From assembly GCA_011319805.1 (NCBI GenBank), contig SJRY01000270.1, positions 186,001-250,000 on the forward strand: a stretch of 64,000 nucleotides of DNA, read 5' to 3'. The position numbers and the translations under genes were made by a program. This document shows positions 32,499-45,546 of this stretch, in pieces. Numbering within the stretch: the first letter of the stretch is position 1; each line of letters begins with the position of its first letter. The notes beneath the pieces were generated by a model. It was not told where the DNA came from and ran no database searches. It was given only the letters and a program-made list of their open reading frames with translations. The stretch is from Macrocybe gigantea (taxonomy: Eukaryota > Basidiomycota > Agaricomycetes > Agaricales > Callistosporiaceae).

Positions 32499-34464
32499 AT
32501 GCTTAACTCTGGCCAATCTTCCGGACGTTCACACGAGACTCTGTCAGGCTGGTGGGCGAGCTATTCAACCATTACGGGCGCGACTGGTCCACGGATTCCG
32601 CTGGATGGAATATCCAACCAAATCACCGTTATCTTGGATGCAGGGACCGTGGAGCAGTTCTCCGGCATCCGAGTGATGATTATCGCGAATGACAGCGTGG
32701 CAGCCATTTTAAGTGGTAGGGTGAGTTGGCAGCACTTCTGTAGGCAAGAAAACCTCATTACATTGTCTCTTTGTAGGTCGTCAGAGATTATCCTGAGGAG
32801 GACGTTTCTTATCGGAAGTTCTTGAAGGAACAGCGTGCCGTGTCCCGTGAAGCCTCTGAGAGGGTGGCTTTGCCGTCATCAGCGCTGCCCTTGTGCACCA
32901 TCACTTTCGAACTGCTAAACACAAGCGATGCGCAATCTTTCATTCCAATGTTCAAGCTTGTTCCGCGCATGGATCCCCCTATTGGTTCTGTCTATCAAGT
33001 CATCTACGACGGTGTCCGGCTGCTTAGGGCTGAGCAGCTTCATGCACAATTTTATCTGAAGTTCATACCCTCGTACCCGCGGACACCTCCCTTCAGCGTC
33101 ATGAATTCAAAAGCAGGAGTTATGCACTGCATGCGCGTGCTGCCTCAGAGGCGGAATGCTCTGCCTTTGCCTCAACTTCCGATCCCCGTCATACGGCATA
33201 TCGCAAAATCAGTTATGTCTGAGTGTTCAGGAGATTGGAAGAAAGCATTATTATCTCTTTCCTTGGTCCAGAAAGCATGGCAGCCTGTGCTTGACATTTT
33301 CTACGAGACCAACGGAGGATATGGAAACCCGTCGTCTCGCATCAGTGACCTTCCAAGTGCCGGAGCTGTCGCTCGGTCCCTTCTGCTGAAACCCGAGCGT
33401 GGTGTGCTCCTGAAGGCCATTCTACTACACTATTATGCAGAGTCCCACTTCGACAGCTCATCGACCGCCTTCCTGGAAGCTCTCGCCACGCTTCTCGAGC
33501 TATGTCCAAACCTCAAACACGTAGAGTTGCCTCCCATCCGTCGCTCACTTTACGCCAGGATTATCAGAGCCACATCTCAGCTATCCAAGCTCGAAAGCTT
33601 TGAGTCGGCGCCTCGGATGGGTGTTAGTCAGTCGCAAGACGAACCCCAGCATGACGCTATAGTGCTGCTTGATTTCAATGACCTGCAAAACCTATCAAAT
33701 TGGTCAAATTTGAAGGAACTGACGTTGTGCCGCTTCTGGCATGACCCGCAGGGAAGGTCTGTATTTTATGTCATTCGCGGAGGAATGGTATGCATTGATT
33801 TGCCGCCATCTATATCTACAGGGGTCTTCTATCAAGCACCATTGGCATCGACTCGGCACCGAGGTTGCGAGAGCTATTCATTAACGGCAGCGCCTGCGCA
33901 ACTGTGAATCGAGCCCTTTCGCATCTGGCCGCGCCAGTTCCATCGACATTGCATACTGTCTTGCTGCGCAATCTCGGGAAAACGGATATCGATCTATATG
34001 GCTTTCTCATTCAGATCTCATCCTCCCTTGTCCACTTGGAGCTCCGGGGCCTAGAACTATTGCATCGCACCCAAGGCAAACATGCGCTTGACGTTGCGAT
34101 TCCACACCTCAGGAGGCTGCAATTCCTTGTGGTCGATGGCGATCTCGTCACTGCATTATGCATTTCCAGCATGCAATGCGATAATCAGGACCCGGATCCG
34201 TATCAATCACGTTGCTATGGTCGCTCAATTGACCTAGCCAATGTTCCTGGACTCCGTGGCCCCGAATTAGTGGATGCTTTAAAGGTGACGGACTGGCAGG
34301 AGATCGTGATTAGGTCGCCTCCATTGTTGGATGCGAACACCATATCGACATCAATGAATATTGCCCAGGCCAGAAACATCAACTTTCAGTTTTTCGGCGA
34401 CGCTTTCATAAGCAATTTGTCATTTTGCACGGAAATGAGGATTGATGCTGGACTTGAAGCTTGA
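32499..34464 (+). CDS. F-box/leucine-rich-repeat-like protein
   Basis: Three exons: ATG 32499 to 32719; then from 32777 (VVRDYPEEDVSYRKFLKE) to about 33757; then from about 33823 (GLLSSTIGIDSAPRLRELFI) to stop 34464. Introns are GT-AG with matching phases and no frame break. The middle carries LPQLPIPVIRHIAKSVMSEC, 'LSLVQKAWQPVLDIFYET', an F-box-like helix pattern. The second half has irregular leucine-rich units (LLELCPNLKHVELPPI, WSNLKELTLCRF, PRLRELFINGSA, SLVHLELRGLELL), as in the large F-box-like families of mushrooms. Such proteins usually choose substrates for SCF ubiquitin ligases. The N-terminal ~80 residues are not recognised. Convergent with UTP20. Confidence 0.6.
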
Positions 34465-34902
34465 AGGGTCCTGCGCCCAACTTCAAAAATTCACCACTAG
34501 CTCGGCTTGTCCGTTAGTGTTGTGACCTTTTCACCGAATCATAGACGATTCTGTATCTCGTCGAAGCACGATTCAGTAGTTGCAAATTTCAGGTCTATGA
34601 TGCTTTTGCGTCTAATTAGCGTGCCCTCGTACTTATATTGTCTACATTGAATGCTAATGTCCACTTCCTGAAAAAGATCTAACAAGAACCCCATCATCAC
34701 CCTCCTTCTATCTTCTCCCTTGAACGTGCAATTGATTCCTCATCTGGGCGTGGCGTTTCCCGTTGCTCTTCATGCCTGCCGCTCGTCCATACGGCGGACG
34801 AGGCGTATTTCGCAGTGGTGACACCTCGTCCCACTTAGCCTATGAGCCTGATAGTCTCGCGGAAAGACGCGCGAGCGCTGCGTGGCTTGGAAACATGCGA
34901 AA
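34465..34902. other. convergent 3' intergenic region
   Basis: Between the F-box-like gene (+) and UTP20 (-). No coding motif. The frame at 34763-35383 on the plus strand is antisense to UTP20. Confidence 0.55.
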
Positions 34903-37900
34903 TCAAGGATATCCGCCCGCATTAATCATCTTAGTCGTCTCGCCGTCGCTTGAGTTTGCCCTGCTGATCCCTGGAAAAACGGTCAACAAGGCCGAAATGC
35001 CGTTTAAAAACGTTGGGGATACTGACGCGAATGTCCTGTTTTTCCTCTTGCGACTCTCTTTCTTGACAAAATTTCTCTGCAGCTTCCGTTTCGCCGCCGC
35101 CGCCGGGTCTCTTGCCACTTGCATGGCTTTCGCGGTTTTACGCTCCCGTCTGACTCCAAGCACTTGCTGGCGAATCTTGTTGTATGCCGCGGAGAACTTC
35201 GTCGTTCCGACCTTGGTCTGGAGCAGATCTTGCAATTCTGTAGCTAGAGCCCTCAAGTCGTCTAATCCAGGTACATCAATCTGGAGAGTAAGGTTGTCAC
35301 GAACTTGTCGAACGTACCTATTTTTGGGTCGCGGATCGTATCGTCTTCCATCAAGCGATAAACGGGCGATAGAATGTGGATAAGGAACTTTTCCAAATCG
35401 GCTGCGTCCATATGTGACGCTATGGCAGCGAACCACCGTAATGCAGCCAACGGTTGTTGGGTCCAATCAACCTACAATGATTGGTTTTCATCGGACGATA
35501 CGTTCACTGATCGAGTGTCCACCTACCGCTTCAGATTTCCTATTTCTTCTAGCGATATGCGCAGATCTAATCTGGTACGATAGCTTTGAGAATAGCCAAG
35601 GCAACGAACGTGACCCATTTGTTTCTTCTTCGTCACCATCTGCGTCTGATTCCACCCCATCGCCTTGAGACTCATCTTCAAGGGCAGGCGATGGGACGGG
35701 GATGAGGTAAAAACATTTTGAGATAAAGAATAAGTTCTTGACTACCTGCAAAGCTAAAACCTGATCAAGGTGGGGACTCTTCAGTTGATCGCAAAGTTTT
35801 CTTGCGACGTCTTGCATGCCACGCAGAGAAAGTGGATGACGCTCATCCAGTGTGTCACTCGGAGCGCATACCGGCGCCGCATTGAAGAGAACCCCAAGCA
35901 GTCTTGACGAGGCCGTTCGAACCCAGGCATGTGGGTAGAGAAGGTGCGAGACCACATAATGCCATGGTATTCGTTCGTCCTGCAGCGTGAACTCGGGGAA
36001 GGTGTGCAGAAGCTTCGCAAAAACGGTTAGGGAGTGATATGGAATACGCCAGTCTTGAACAACCTCTATCGATGCTTTAGGTACCACGCCTTCGTCTGCG
36101 ATTTCCAGATGTGAGGCACCGAGTTTCAGAGCCTCACCAAGATCTTCCATAATCTCGGGAACATATGGAAGAACGGCCATTGCCAAAACGTCGATGACGA
36201 AGCCGTAAATCTGTGAAGACACGCGAGCAAGCTGGGGTTGAGAGCGCTGAGAAGCCCAAGAATGAACATGCGACATCATCGCATTGCGCTTTTCGTCGTC
36301 AAGCCTCACGAAAAGGTTCTTGATGAGGTGAGCCGCCATTTCCCGACACTTGGCGGAATCGTCATTTGCGACGACCATGACCAGCGCGACGAAGAGCAGA
36401 TCAGCATATTCCCGAATAAGGTTGACCTGAAATTTCGAGATCACCGCATCCAATAACTCCATCACCGACTTTCGACCGCTTTCGTGAACGTATGAGAGGT
36501 TCCGCGCCAAGAATGTCATCTGATTACGAAGGCGACCCTTTCCTTGGGGGTAATCGAGAAGGAATTGAAGTAATACGCCTCGACAGAGTTCCTGAACCTG
36601 GGGTGATTGGCTGGTCACCATGACTTCAGACACCTTATCCATCATGTCGTATATCTCCGGTACGACGAATTTGCGCGCAATGATTGCTCGGAGTATCGTA
36701 AAGACGGCAGCCTGTCGGGACGTTTCTTCCAGATCAGGGGCCAATAATTCAAGAAGATACACCAGATCTTTCTCCTTGACTTGCACCGCTGCATTGTCAC
36801 GTAAAATTGCGGCCAAAGATTTCAAAGCTACTTGCACGACTTCGGATTCAGTGCTTCCAGCCTGTCGGATGATGTCGAGAGCTTGGCGAACGATCACAGG
36901 CAGCGACTTGTCCAGGTTCCTTAAAGGACATTTCGCAAGGCCAGACGCGCATTTCAAACCCAAAGTCAAGACCGCAGCGTTCGTTGAATAAAGAGCATTT
37001 CCGACGGCCACAACCATCGCTTCTAGTCGGGAGAGGATGAGAGGATCATGGAAATTGAAACGGTTCCGGCGCAAAGCAGTGTGAAATAAGTCCAAACCGA
37101 ATGCCACGAACCTACGCAGTCGTTTAAATATCAACGATAAGAGAAATGGAGACCACTCACCGAAACGAGTTATTAGCGTAGTGGTCGGCTTCCGTTACCA
37201 CTTGCCGTTTCGTTTGCACGATCACATCGCTTTTTGCGGCGCCTTTACGCTCGGAAGGCATTTGCTTCAGGAACTGAGCGTTCTGCATGATGAGGGTATG
37301 ACAAAGCGTAAGAAGCTCTGAAGGAGTGAGACGCGTGTTGCTATTGAGGCCACTAGAAATCCGTTTTAGAACCTCATCCACAATGGTCATGACCTTCAAT
37401 GTTTCTGTCTCTTGCATTATTGAACGTAAGGGAAGAAGCAAGCCGCTTATCCGTGGTGGGCTGATGTGCTTGGCAATAATAGCGAACGAATCCAGTCCCT
37501 TTGAACTTGAAGCGCGAACTTCCTTCATCTTCGTTTTGTAATCTTCGGACTGTACATCTCGCCCGGACTCCCCGAAAATCACCTCGGCGGAGATGTGTGC
37601 AACATCGTTTACAATCTCGTCCAAGGTGTGAAAGGTTTCTGCGTTTTCGCCAGATGTTACATGGACCAATAGGCTATGTGTCACGAATGCCAGGACGTGT
37701 AATTGAGGTCCTCTTAGGAGGGCACCCCGTAACTCTTGGAAGACGTTCGTCATGTATGCTGGTCCTAAGATGACCACAATGCGGCACAACGCTTCGCGAG
37801 CGAGGTCTCTAGTCTCCTGAGACTTGCTGCGGAAGATCTGACTCAATATGGTCAGGAGCCGCATGATCTGGATATCTCGAGTCGCGGGGGGAAGGTGCTT

Positions 37901-40900
37901 GGCAACGGTGACAATGCCAACAGAGAGTGGAATACGGGTGTTATCATCAGTATTGGCGTCGTAAGTCTCTAGGTGCTTCAGAAGAGCCGGCAGAAGGCGG
38001 AAGTTGACGGCGTCAGATATACGAATTTGAAGAGGAAGGGTTACTTTCGTGCCGTCGTGCGGGACCTCGATCTCCTCATTCTCGTCGGCGTCGCTTTCAG
38101 CACCGTCGCCTGGTTCAACAACATCCTCCATAGGAAAGTGGAAACTATCCAGGGTCGCAACAAGGGCGCGTATATAGACGCGTTCCGAATCGTCCTTGAG
38201 TTTCGAAAGCTTGATGTACTTCTGTACCAGAGCATAATAAGCTCCCCACCCTAGTCGTTTCGCTATACGACCTGTCGTCAAGATTGCGTCGTTCACCAGA
38301 TGGTGGTCCACAGACGATGATATGAAGTTTGCAACGAGAGGAACAAAGATGTCAGCAAGCACACTGCTACGTATGTGACCCTCATCGCAATAATCGCCGA
38401 GTCGACGAAGAGCTCTTGAACGTCTGTGCATCTGAATGTGATGAACGTTGTTGAAGAAGTTCGCTTCCTCATCACCGCCAGCAAGCAAGACCTTCATGTC
38501 TTGCAGAATTTGGACATGCTCGCACTTGTTCACGGCATAAGCAAGGACGCCAAGGAGTTCCGCACGAACCATCTCGTTTTTCGAATGCAGTCCATTTTTG
38601 ATACCGGGGTATAAGACGCGAAGGAAAGTCGCTTCGTAATCAGATCCTGGGGATTGTCCGACCGCATCGATGAAATGCCGTAAAGAAAAGGAGGCATTGT
38701 TTCGAATAGCGAGCTCGTCTGGATCTTGGATAAAGTATAACATGCTGTAGATCAACGGAAGCCAATCCATGCACGATAGGGACGTGTAGAGCGTTTCATT
38801 CAAATGAGAAAACGCCTCCAATCGAGTTTCAAAATCGGGTTCATCAATTCGTTTCGAGGAGAAGGCATTCAAAGAAGTTAAGAGGCCTGCGATTTGCTGG
38901 ATCGAAGTATCGATAGACGCTAGACGCTTGAATGAGGCAATAAGACTCAGGCGAGCTTGTCTGGACCGAAGAGATTGGAACAATTGTGATAGGAGATGAT
39001 AGGTAGTGAGGTAGACGGCATTTCCTCGGTCGGAGAGCGCAGGTATCAAGGGAATCAGGTTGGCAACAATAGAAAGGAGATGGTTTTTGACTTTTTCTGA
39101 TACAAGCCGAGCAGGCTTCCGGAGCAGAGGAGCAAACAGCCCAAGAAGAACAGAGGCCTGATCGGCGTCGGAGGCATAAGGGGCAATCTCGGAAAGAATA
39201 CTGATCTGACGTTGACCGACCGGCGTGGAAAGTGAGGCCGCACCTTTCGATCTTTGCACCAAGATGGTGAGATTAGAAAGTAAGAGGGACACATGAGGTT
39301 TCACGACCACCTCCTGAACGCTTGCGTTTTCGGAGGAAAATCCCAAAATGTTGTCGACGATATCAAAAACGCGTGAGATTACGCTGAGTTTGACATTTGT
39401 GGCGACGAGGCAGTCGTAGATTTTTGGCAGTACCCGTGCATCGTAATGAACCAGGAACTGAATGTAGTCTTGGTCGTTACTCCAAGCGTGGAAAAGCTCC
39501 AGAAGTGCCGAAGGCGCTTGCGTGTTTTCTTTATCCAAAGAACCCAATCGCGGCGATATGAATGAGGAAAAACAAATCGGCAGCTGCGCTGAGAAGTCGA
39601 ATGCCACGGGACAACGAAAGAAGTCCCCCAGACGTTTTAACCCAAGTTGACGCAAGGATCTCGTCACTCTCGAAGGTGGAGCTCCGTCGTTGTTTCCTCG
39701 TCGGCACCACCATGAAGATCGTCATCCTCCGGTGGTTGATCGTCCTGCTGAAGTCCTTCGATACGTTCTGGGCGTCACTGATAAGATCATCGTCGTTCCT
39801 AATAGAGCAGGCCAATAGCTTGTGAGCCTGGAACCAAGAGTTTTCATAACGTCTCCCAGGAGTGTCAGGAAACCGGTCTTCTGCTTGTCATTGATATCGG
39901 GAGTCATTGACTGAAGAACGAAAGGCAAGTCCTGCCGGTCCATTCTAGAAGAGCGCATAGGACGCAACATCAGGTCAACCAGAAGTCCCAGTTCTTCATC
40001 AGTGCATCCGCCAAGGGCAGTGAGCACGGCCGCACGACGATCGGCGCCACGCGAGTGTCCTTTTCGCTCCGCCATCAACCCAAACAGTATCTGATAACGA
40101 CGTCGACGACTTCTTCTCGGTCCTGCTTCTCGACCTCATCAAGACCCAGCGTTGTCAGCTCATCACGCCAACGCGTCTCGTCGAGAAGCATGCGAAGTTT
40201 GTCGGCGTGTGGGTAAGACAGGGGACTGTAGGTAAGGACACACGAAAGGGCGCTGCTTTGCAATGTGCGGTCAGGGTGAGACAAAGTGAGAGTAGAGAAC
40301 ATAGAGGTCGTTAGTAGAATGCAGCGCCTTCGGGTTGCTGAATTTCGCAAACAACGTAAGCCAGGCGTTGAGTTTGTGCTTTGGGAGGGGCGAATCGGCT
40401 TCTGGGCCAGCCAGCGACAAGAAATACGGGATGAGGTCACGATTGTGCTTTTCAGCCAAAGCAGGACATTCGCCTAGGGCTAGTAGCAGCTGATGTTCGT
40501 ACGACGCCAAGTCCAATCGGTTGTCGTGACATTGACCCTAATATAAAGCATCGTTATTGTTCCTCTGGGTCGAAATGAACAGAAAGGCCATACCTTTATC
40601 ACCTCCGCCTCGCATAACCGGGATCCAACCATCTCCCAACTATTTCCCTAAGCTTATGCGCGGACGGATCTCGCCACGATCGCTCGTCTTCCCAAGGTGA
40701 CGCCGCATGCTGCTCCCGTTCCTTCACTCTGTCCATCCAGTGCGGAAGTTCGTCGCCTTGTTGCCCTCGCCCGACAGCCTGTAACTCTCCAAACAGCAAA
40801 TTCCACACTAAATTTCCGAATCGCTGTGAAAGACTAGCCAGCGCGCCGGCAGCCGGTGACCATAAAGGTCGAAGGTTGACCTGAGCTGTGCTAGAGGAAC

Positions 40901-43371
40901 ATCAGAACATGTATCATAAAAACAAACGGAAGTGTTACCAAGTAGCCATCGAATGCACAAATCGGCCCCGACTTCATCATCGTCCCTCAGAGCGTGCCCA
41001 ATTCTACCGATGCGCAATACCCGTTCACGAACACCTTGGACATCAAGTGACACTTCTTCGCCTTGTAGGCACCGCTTGAGCACCTCGCTCATGTGAGATG
41101 GTGTTTGAATGGATGGAGAACTGAGCAGCCGTAGAATACCGAGGCGAAGCGATCGGGAATGCGAAAGCAAAGACGTCTGCAACTTTGGATATACTTCATC
41201 GAAAGGGATCGGAGAAGGTCGTGTGGAACTGCTCTGAAGGATCGCATTCGCGGTCAAAAACCATGAAATAAAAGTCGTACCTCGCCCGCAGCAGCTCGAT
41301 CAGTCCGTTTATGACCTCAGGCGACCATGGCCACTTTTCCACTGACAATCTGATCCACGATCTCATGTCCACTTGCTCAGCCCACTCCGATGCGTCGCGG
41401 GAACTGAGAACACCCATGCAGGACCCTAGCGTCCAAGCGGAATTTGTCCACGTTTCTCGATAGTCTTCCAACGTATCGTGAGACATAGCCAGGGTACGAT
41501 CGATGAACTCGACAAGTAGGTGTGATATTGCTGGCGAAAAGAATGACGAGAGGCTGAGAATGTGAGTGAGTTCCGTAGCCTAATGTGGAGGGACATTAGG
41601 TTGAGATGCAGAGACCTAAACAGATCGCGTACCGCGTATTCGTGCTGAGCATCCCATTGTCTCAGCCGTTCAAGGGCCCACTTCTCTAGCTTCGTTCTCC
41701 AAACAACATCCGTATCAGAAGCGGTAATTTTTTTGGCCTTCTTCAGGGACGCGAGGAGTTCTAGGACTTTGTGGGGCTCCTTGTCCAAGATAGCAGGTAG
41801 CATCGTGGCTTTTAGCAACGGTGGAAGCGCAACAAGCCTCCATCCTCCCAGGAAAGATCCGCGAGTGCGCCGTGCAGACTCAACGCGAGTGGCAGACAGG
41901 TCGAGTTAGGTTCGCTCGATAGTTCCCAGATCCGTAGCAAGAACTTTCGGCCGGGAATGAGCCATAATGACGTTTCCGACGCTGTCAAAATGGCAATGTA
42001 ACAATTCAGAAGGGCGGTGTGTAAGCTTGGATGGATTTGCATGACCGAGAGATCAGCGAACAGTGTCATAAGTTGGGTTTCTGAGCAATGCATGAAGGAT
42101 GCGTCGGGGAACAAAAAAAAAGATTGGACCTACGAGTCAATCGAGAACCTTGGCGAACCGAGCAAGGAACTGCCACGACTTCGAGTATACGCCGGAGACG
42201 CTCGATGTCGTCTTCGGACGACATGTCCACGGTTCTTGAAATTGTCGAAAATTGTTTGACGAGAAGGTCAGAAACAGGCGTGTATTGCTCGGCATTCTTG
42301 ACGTGGTGAACGAGCGCCGTCAAAACTCGACGGAGCAGAATCATGATATGTTCTGCATTCGAGCAGTTTAAATGGTATGTTAACAGGGGTGAAATGATCG
42401 AGGGTGTTGCAGTGTGCAATGTCTGCGAGACCGACTATACGACGGTCGTGAAAACGAGATGCATTGGTTTATCAGATGACACTTGCCTTGCACGCAGAAA
42501 CTAAAACCCATGCTGATGCATCATCGATCCCGTCGCAGCTACTTGCGACCAGTGCAACAGCCTTGTCTCGCGCAGCGTTTTTCATCCTCCTTAACACATT
42601 GCCCCAGACTTCAGCCATTGCACGCTGTATCTCTGGTAAGGACTTCAAAAGAGCCCCACGAACTGCGTCCCACGTCTTTTCCAACATCTCCATGTCGATA
42701 GACGGCAGCAGCAGGTACTTGAAGACCGACGAGAATGTTTCCAGAAGTATCGTCAGGACAGGAGCAGATATTGACCTTGGAAGGAATCCAAGAAGGATAT
42801 TGAGAACATCCACGTATACCGGAGAGAGAGTAGTCCGGAGATCGTGCGCTAATTTCCGTAACAAACTGATTGACGTTGAAAAGAGATAAAGCAAAATTGC
42901 ACTGGACGACGTACTCAAATAATGCCTTCAATCCCTCCTCATCCGAAGAAGCCACGGCTTGGAGCCAGAGTCCAACGATATCCCGCCAATTGTGAAGAAG
43001 GAGGGCCATCGACGCCGACATAGGGCCGGCCGTGTTCGCGAAGCGAACGAATCCAGCAGACAAGTTGAGTTGCCTCCAATGGTCGAGCGCCTCGTGGAAG
43101 TGAGATTCATTCTCCTATACTCGACTCGTTATTCAAGTCGTTTTCGAACCCACTCGGAAAGTTGGAATATTCACCTCTAGGTCGTCCGACCTCGCTTGAT
43201 TGTGTGCGGCAGGAAGATGAACCTCCCGCAAAGTCTCGTTGTATGATTGATGCTGGCCGGGCGAATAGATTATGAGATCTGTAAAATTCAACTGGGCGGT
43301 AAAATGTTCACCTTGAAGCGTTTAAACCTCTGCTGTTCGACCACCACATCGACTTCCATCTCGTCCGACAT
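34903..43371 (-). CDS. UTP20: U3 snoRNP component UTP20 (HEAT-repeat, SSU processome)
   Basis: ATG at 43371 (MSDEMEVDVVVEQQRFKRFK), then after an intron HQSYNETLREVHLPAAHNQ, SHFHEALDHWRQLNLS, LAHDLRTTLSPVYVDVLNIL, APSALLELFHAWSN, and the C-terminal basic end KRKLQRNFVKKESRKRKNRT. Length, HEAT-like repeats and the Lys/Arg tail fit UTP20, a giant 90S pre-ribosome factor needed for 18S rRNA processing in the nucleolus. The two large exons (37157-39667 and 35488-37134) are clean. The first third has frame breaks near 41837, 40611, 40089, 39789, 39751 and 39667 (each one base short), a change of the other sense near 40297, and possibly one at the last intron (near 35280-35320). One GC-AG intron lies at 42486-42423. 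Since UTP20 is essential in yeast, the breaks are more likely sequence errors than mutations. Confidence 0.92.
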
Positions 43372-43723
43372 TCTTAAGATCAACTTGCGAATTTAGGTAT
43401 TCCGAGTTCTGGACAGAATATAGCACCAAGGAGCAAGGATACTCTGGTGACAAAAAGTTTTAACCGTTTTTTCAAATGTTTCTGAGCATGGACTTGAAGG
43501 ACTATCTAGCGAATTAAAAAAAAAAAAACAATTTGACTTCACTGAAGCAAACAGTCAATCAACGAACCAAAAACTCTGTGTTTGCATCTCGCGCTTTTGC
43601 CAAATACATCATGCCGGTCTCGGCAATAAGGTGGGACCGTGACTGCTGAGCCGAAAAAGGTCCCTGCTGGGCCTCAAAATTCGGACTGTACGTCGTCCCC
43701 AACATCCAAGTCTTTCATGCACC
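43372..43723. promoter_or_regulatory. shared UTP20/GGPPS divergent promoter interval
   Basis: 352 bases separate the UTP20 and GGPP synthase starts. Contains an A-run near 43517. An ATG at 43716, out of frame with the GGPPS ATG at 43724, could act as an upstream start. Confidence 0.5.
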
Positions 43724-45124
43724 ATGGGGAGTTATGATAACATGCTTGAGCGACTCGGAAAGGAGAGCAAATGGACAATGGAGAGTAATGCGGTATGTTG
43801 CATGTTTCATTTCACTCGCCGACACTCAACGACAATAGCTGTAGGCTCTCCTTGAACCGTTCACGTACATCACGTCAAACCCCGGGAAAGAGATTCGTAG
43901 CCAACTTATATCGGCGTTCAACCTCTGGCTTGATGTACCTTCCGAAAAGCTGGAAGTCATCGCGCGGTTAGTGAACATGCTGCATTCAGCAAGCCTACTG
44001 TGCGTCGATGGACCGCACACGTCAAATTTAGCTCAAGCTGAGGATGCTAGAAATTAGGGTCGACGATATTGAAGACGACTCCCAGCTACGACGAGGACAA
44101 CCAGGTAGATGACGTTCCATCGATGTTTATCAGTGTTCTAATTTTGGCCTTTCAAGTCGCACACAAGATCTACGGTATTCCTCAAACTATCAACACAGCG
44201 AACTACGTCTTCTTCCTCGCTTTCAAGGAGTTGTTTGCTCTGAGGGATCAAGACTCTACGATACATCCTGATAAGGACATTGACAAAATTGTGACTGGTG
44301 CGCCAAACCGTGAAATACTTGCTTCCTTCCTTTAACTGCTCAGTGTAGACGAGCTTTTATCACTACATCGTGGCCAAGGTCTTGAAATACTGTGGCGCGA
44401 TTCTCTGCGATGCCCATCCGAAGATCAATACATCGATATGGTCAATAACAGTACGTCATTTCTCGCAGCAGCCATAAGAATTCTCCTAATCAGACCAGTT
44501 TAGAAACCGGAGGTCTTTTGCGGATAGGGATCAAACTCATGATGGCCTGCGCGCGGCGGAACATTGACGTGTATGTATCTCGTATTTTTTTTTCCACGGG
44601 ATTGTTCATTGACGTGGCTATCTAGCGATTACGTACCCTTGGTCAACCTTATTGGAGTGTACTTTCAAATACGGGACGACCTCATGAATCTGCAAAGTAC
44701 CGAGGTCAGCATCTGCTCTCGCGACCTCTCCGACACACATCTGACCTTCTCTCCAGTATTCAAGGAACAAAGGCTTCGCTGAAGACCTGACGGAAGGAAA
44801 GTTCTCGTTCCCCATCGTCCATGCCATTCACGCCGACACGTCGAACAGACAAGTTCTCAGTACGTACTCATTCGCATTCTCTTCTAATTGTCCCGTCCTC
44901 ATCGCCGCCTAGACGTGCTGCAGAAACGACCCACGACCCCGACGCTGAAGATTCATGTCATCGATTACCTCAGGCATCACACAAAATCGTTTGAGTACAC
45001 GCTCGCTGTTCTTGATAAACTCGAAGTGCAGACGCGACAAGAAATAGAAAGGCTAGGTGGGAACAATGGATTGGAACGGTTAATGAATCTCCTCCACGTC
45101 GACGCGTCCAAATTCAGCTCATAA
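43724..45124 (+). CDS. geranylgeranyl diphosphate synthase
   Basis: Intact, with eight short GT-AG introns. [55 protein letters not shown] (first Asp-rich motif DDxxD, chain-length region), [65 protein letters not shown] (second Asp-rich motif region), [19 protein letters not shown], ending KFSS at 45124. About 310 residues, the usual size for fungal GGPP synthases. It condenses farnesyl diphosphate and isopentenyl diphosphate to GGPP, used for Rab/Rho prenylation, ubiquinone/dolichol-related chains and diterpenes. Nothing beside it looks like a terpene cluster (no cyclase, no P450), so this is probably the primary-metabolism enzyme. Confidence 0.93.
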
Positions 45125-45134
45125 ATTAGCACGT

Positions 45135-45461
45135 CTATGACATCCCTTGTATAATATAACCACGTGTCGTGCATGCGTTCATGTTACTACTATGCTCACC
45201 TCTGAATAGGAATGACACTTTATCTTTTTCAATGAGGCGAACGACCTTACTCTCCAACCAGTTCATCTCCGTATTCTTCTCCCCTCGATCCTCCAAAACC
45301 TTTTTGGCGACCTCCTCTTTCGATATCGCCGTTCCCTTTTCACCTTCAGCTCTGCTGCGGATGTCTTCCTTGCTGTCATAAAGATGTCCACAATGTCTTA
45401 TCTGTTCCCGATTAGGAAACCTAAACGTCCATGCTGCAGCTTGCAGGTCTTCTGAGGACAT
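45135..45461 (-). CDS. possible small charged protein (108 codons)
   Basis: An open frame opening MSSEDLQAAAWTFRFPNREQ and continuing as a charged helix (SKEEVAKKVLEDRGEKN, LESKVVRLIEKD). A GTGAGC donor near 45203 could end the coding exon earlier. It occupies the gap between GGPPS and the dynamin gene and would share a promoter of only 85 bases with the dynamin. No family recognised; the frame has a protein-like composition but could be chance. Confidence 0.35.
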   Translation of the reverse strand: MSSEDLQAAAWTFRFPNREQIRHCGHLYDSKEDIRSRAEGEKGTAISKEEVAKKVLEDRGEKNTEMNWLESKVVRLIEKDKVSFLFRGEHSSNMNACTTRGYIIQGMS

Positions 45462-45483
45462 TAAGACAGACGCCTTGCAAGCA

Positions 45484-45492
45484 ATATATAAG
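45484..45492 (+). promoter_or_regulatory. TATA-like box of the dynamin gene
   Basis: 'atatataag' about 60 bases before the dynamin ATG at 45547. Position and sequence suit a TATA element. It is near-palindromic, so it could also serve the opposite strand. Confidence 0.4.
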
Positions 45493-45546
45493 GCCAGCCG
45501 AGACTGCGCTTTGCAGACACCCTTGTTCCTGTGAACTCAAGATAAC

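Noticed and set aside
34763..35383. 206-codon plus-strand frame
   Set aside because: Mostly antisense to the conserved C-terminus of UTP20.
43290..43311. A 20-base intron near the UTP20 start
   Set aside because: A later acceptor (GGCCAG) gives a normal intron and joins KRFK directly to HQSYNETL, the expected order.
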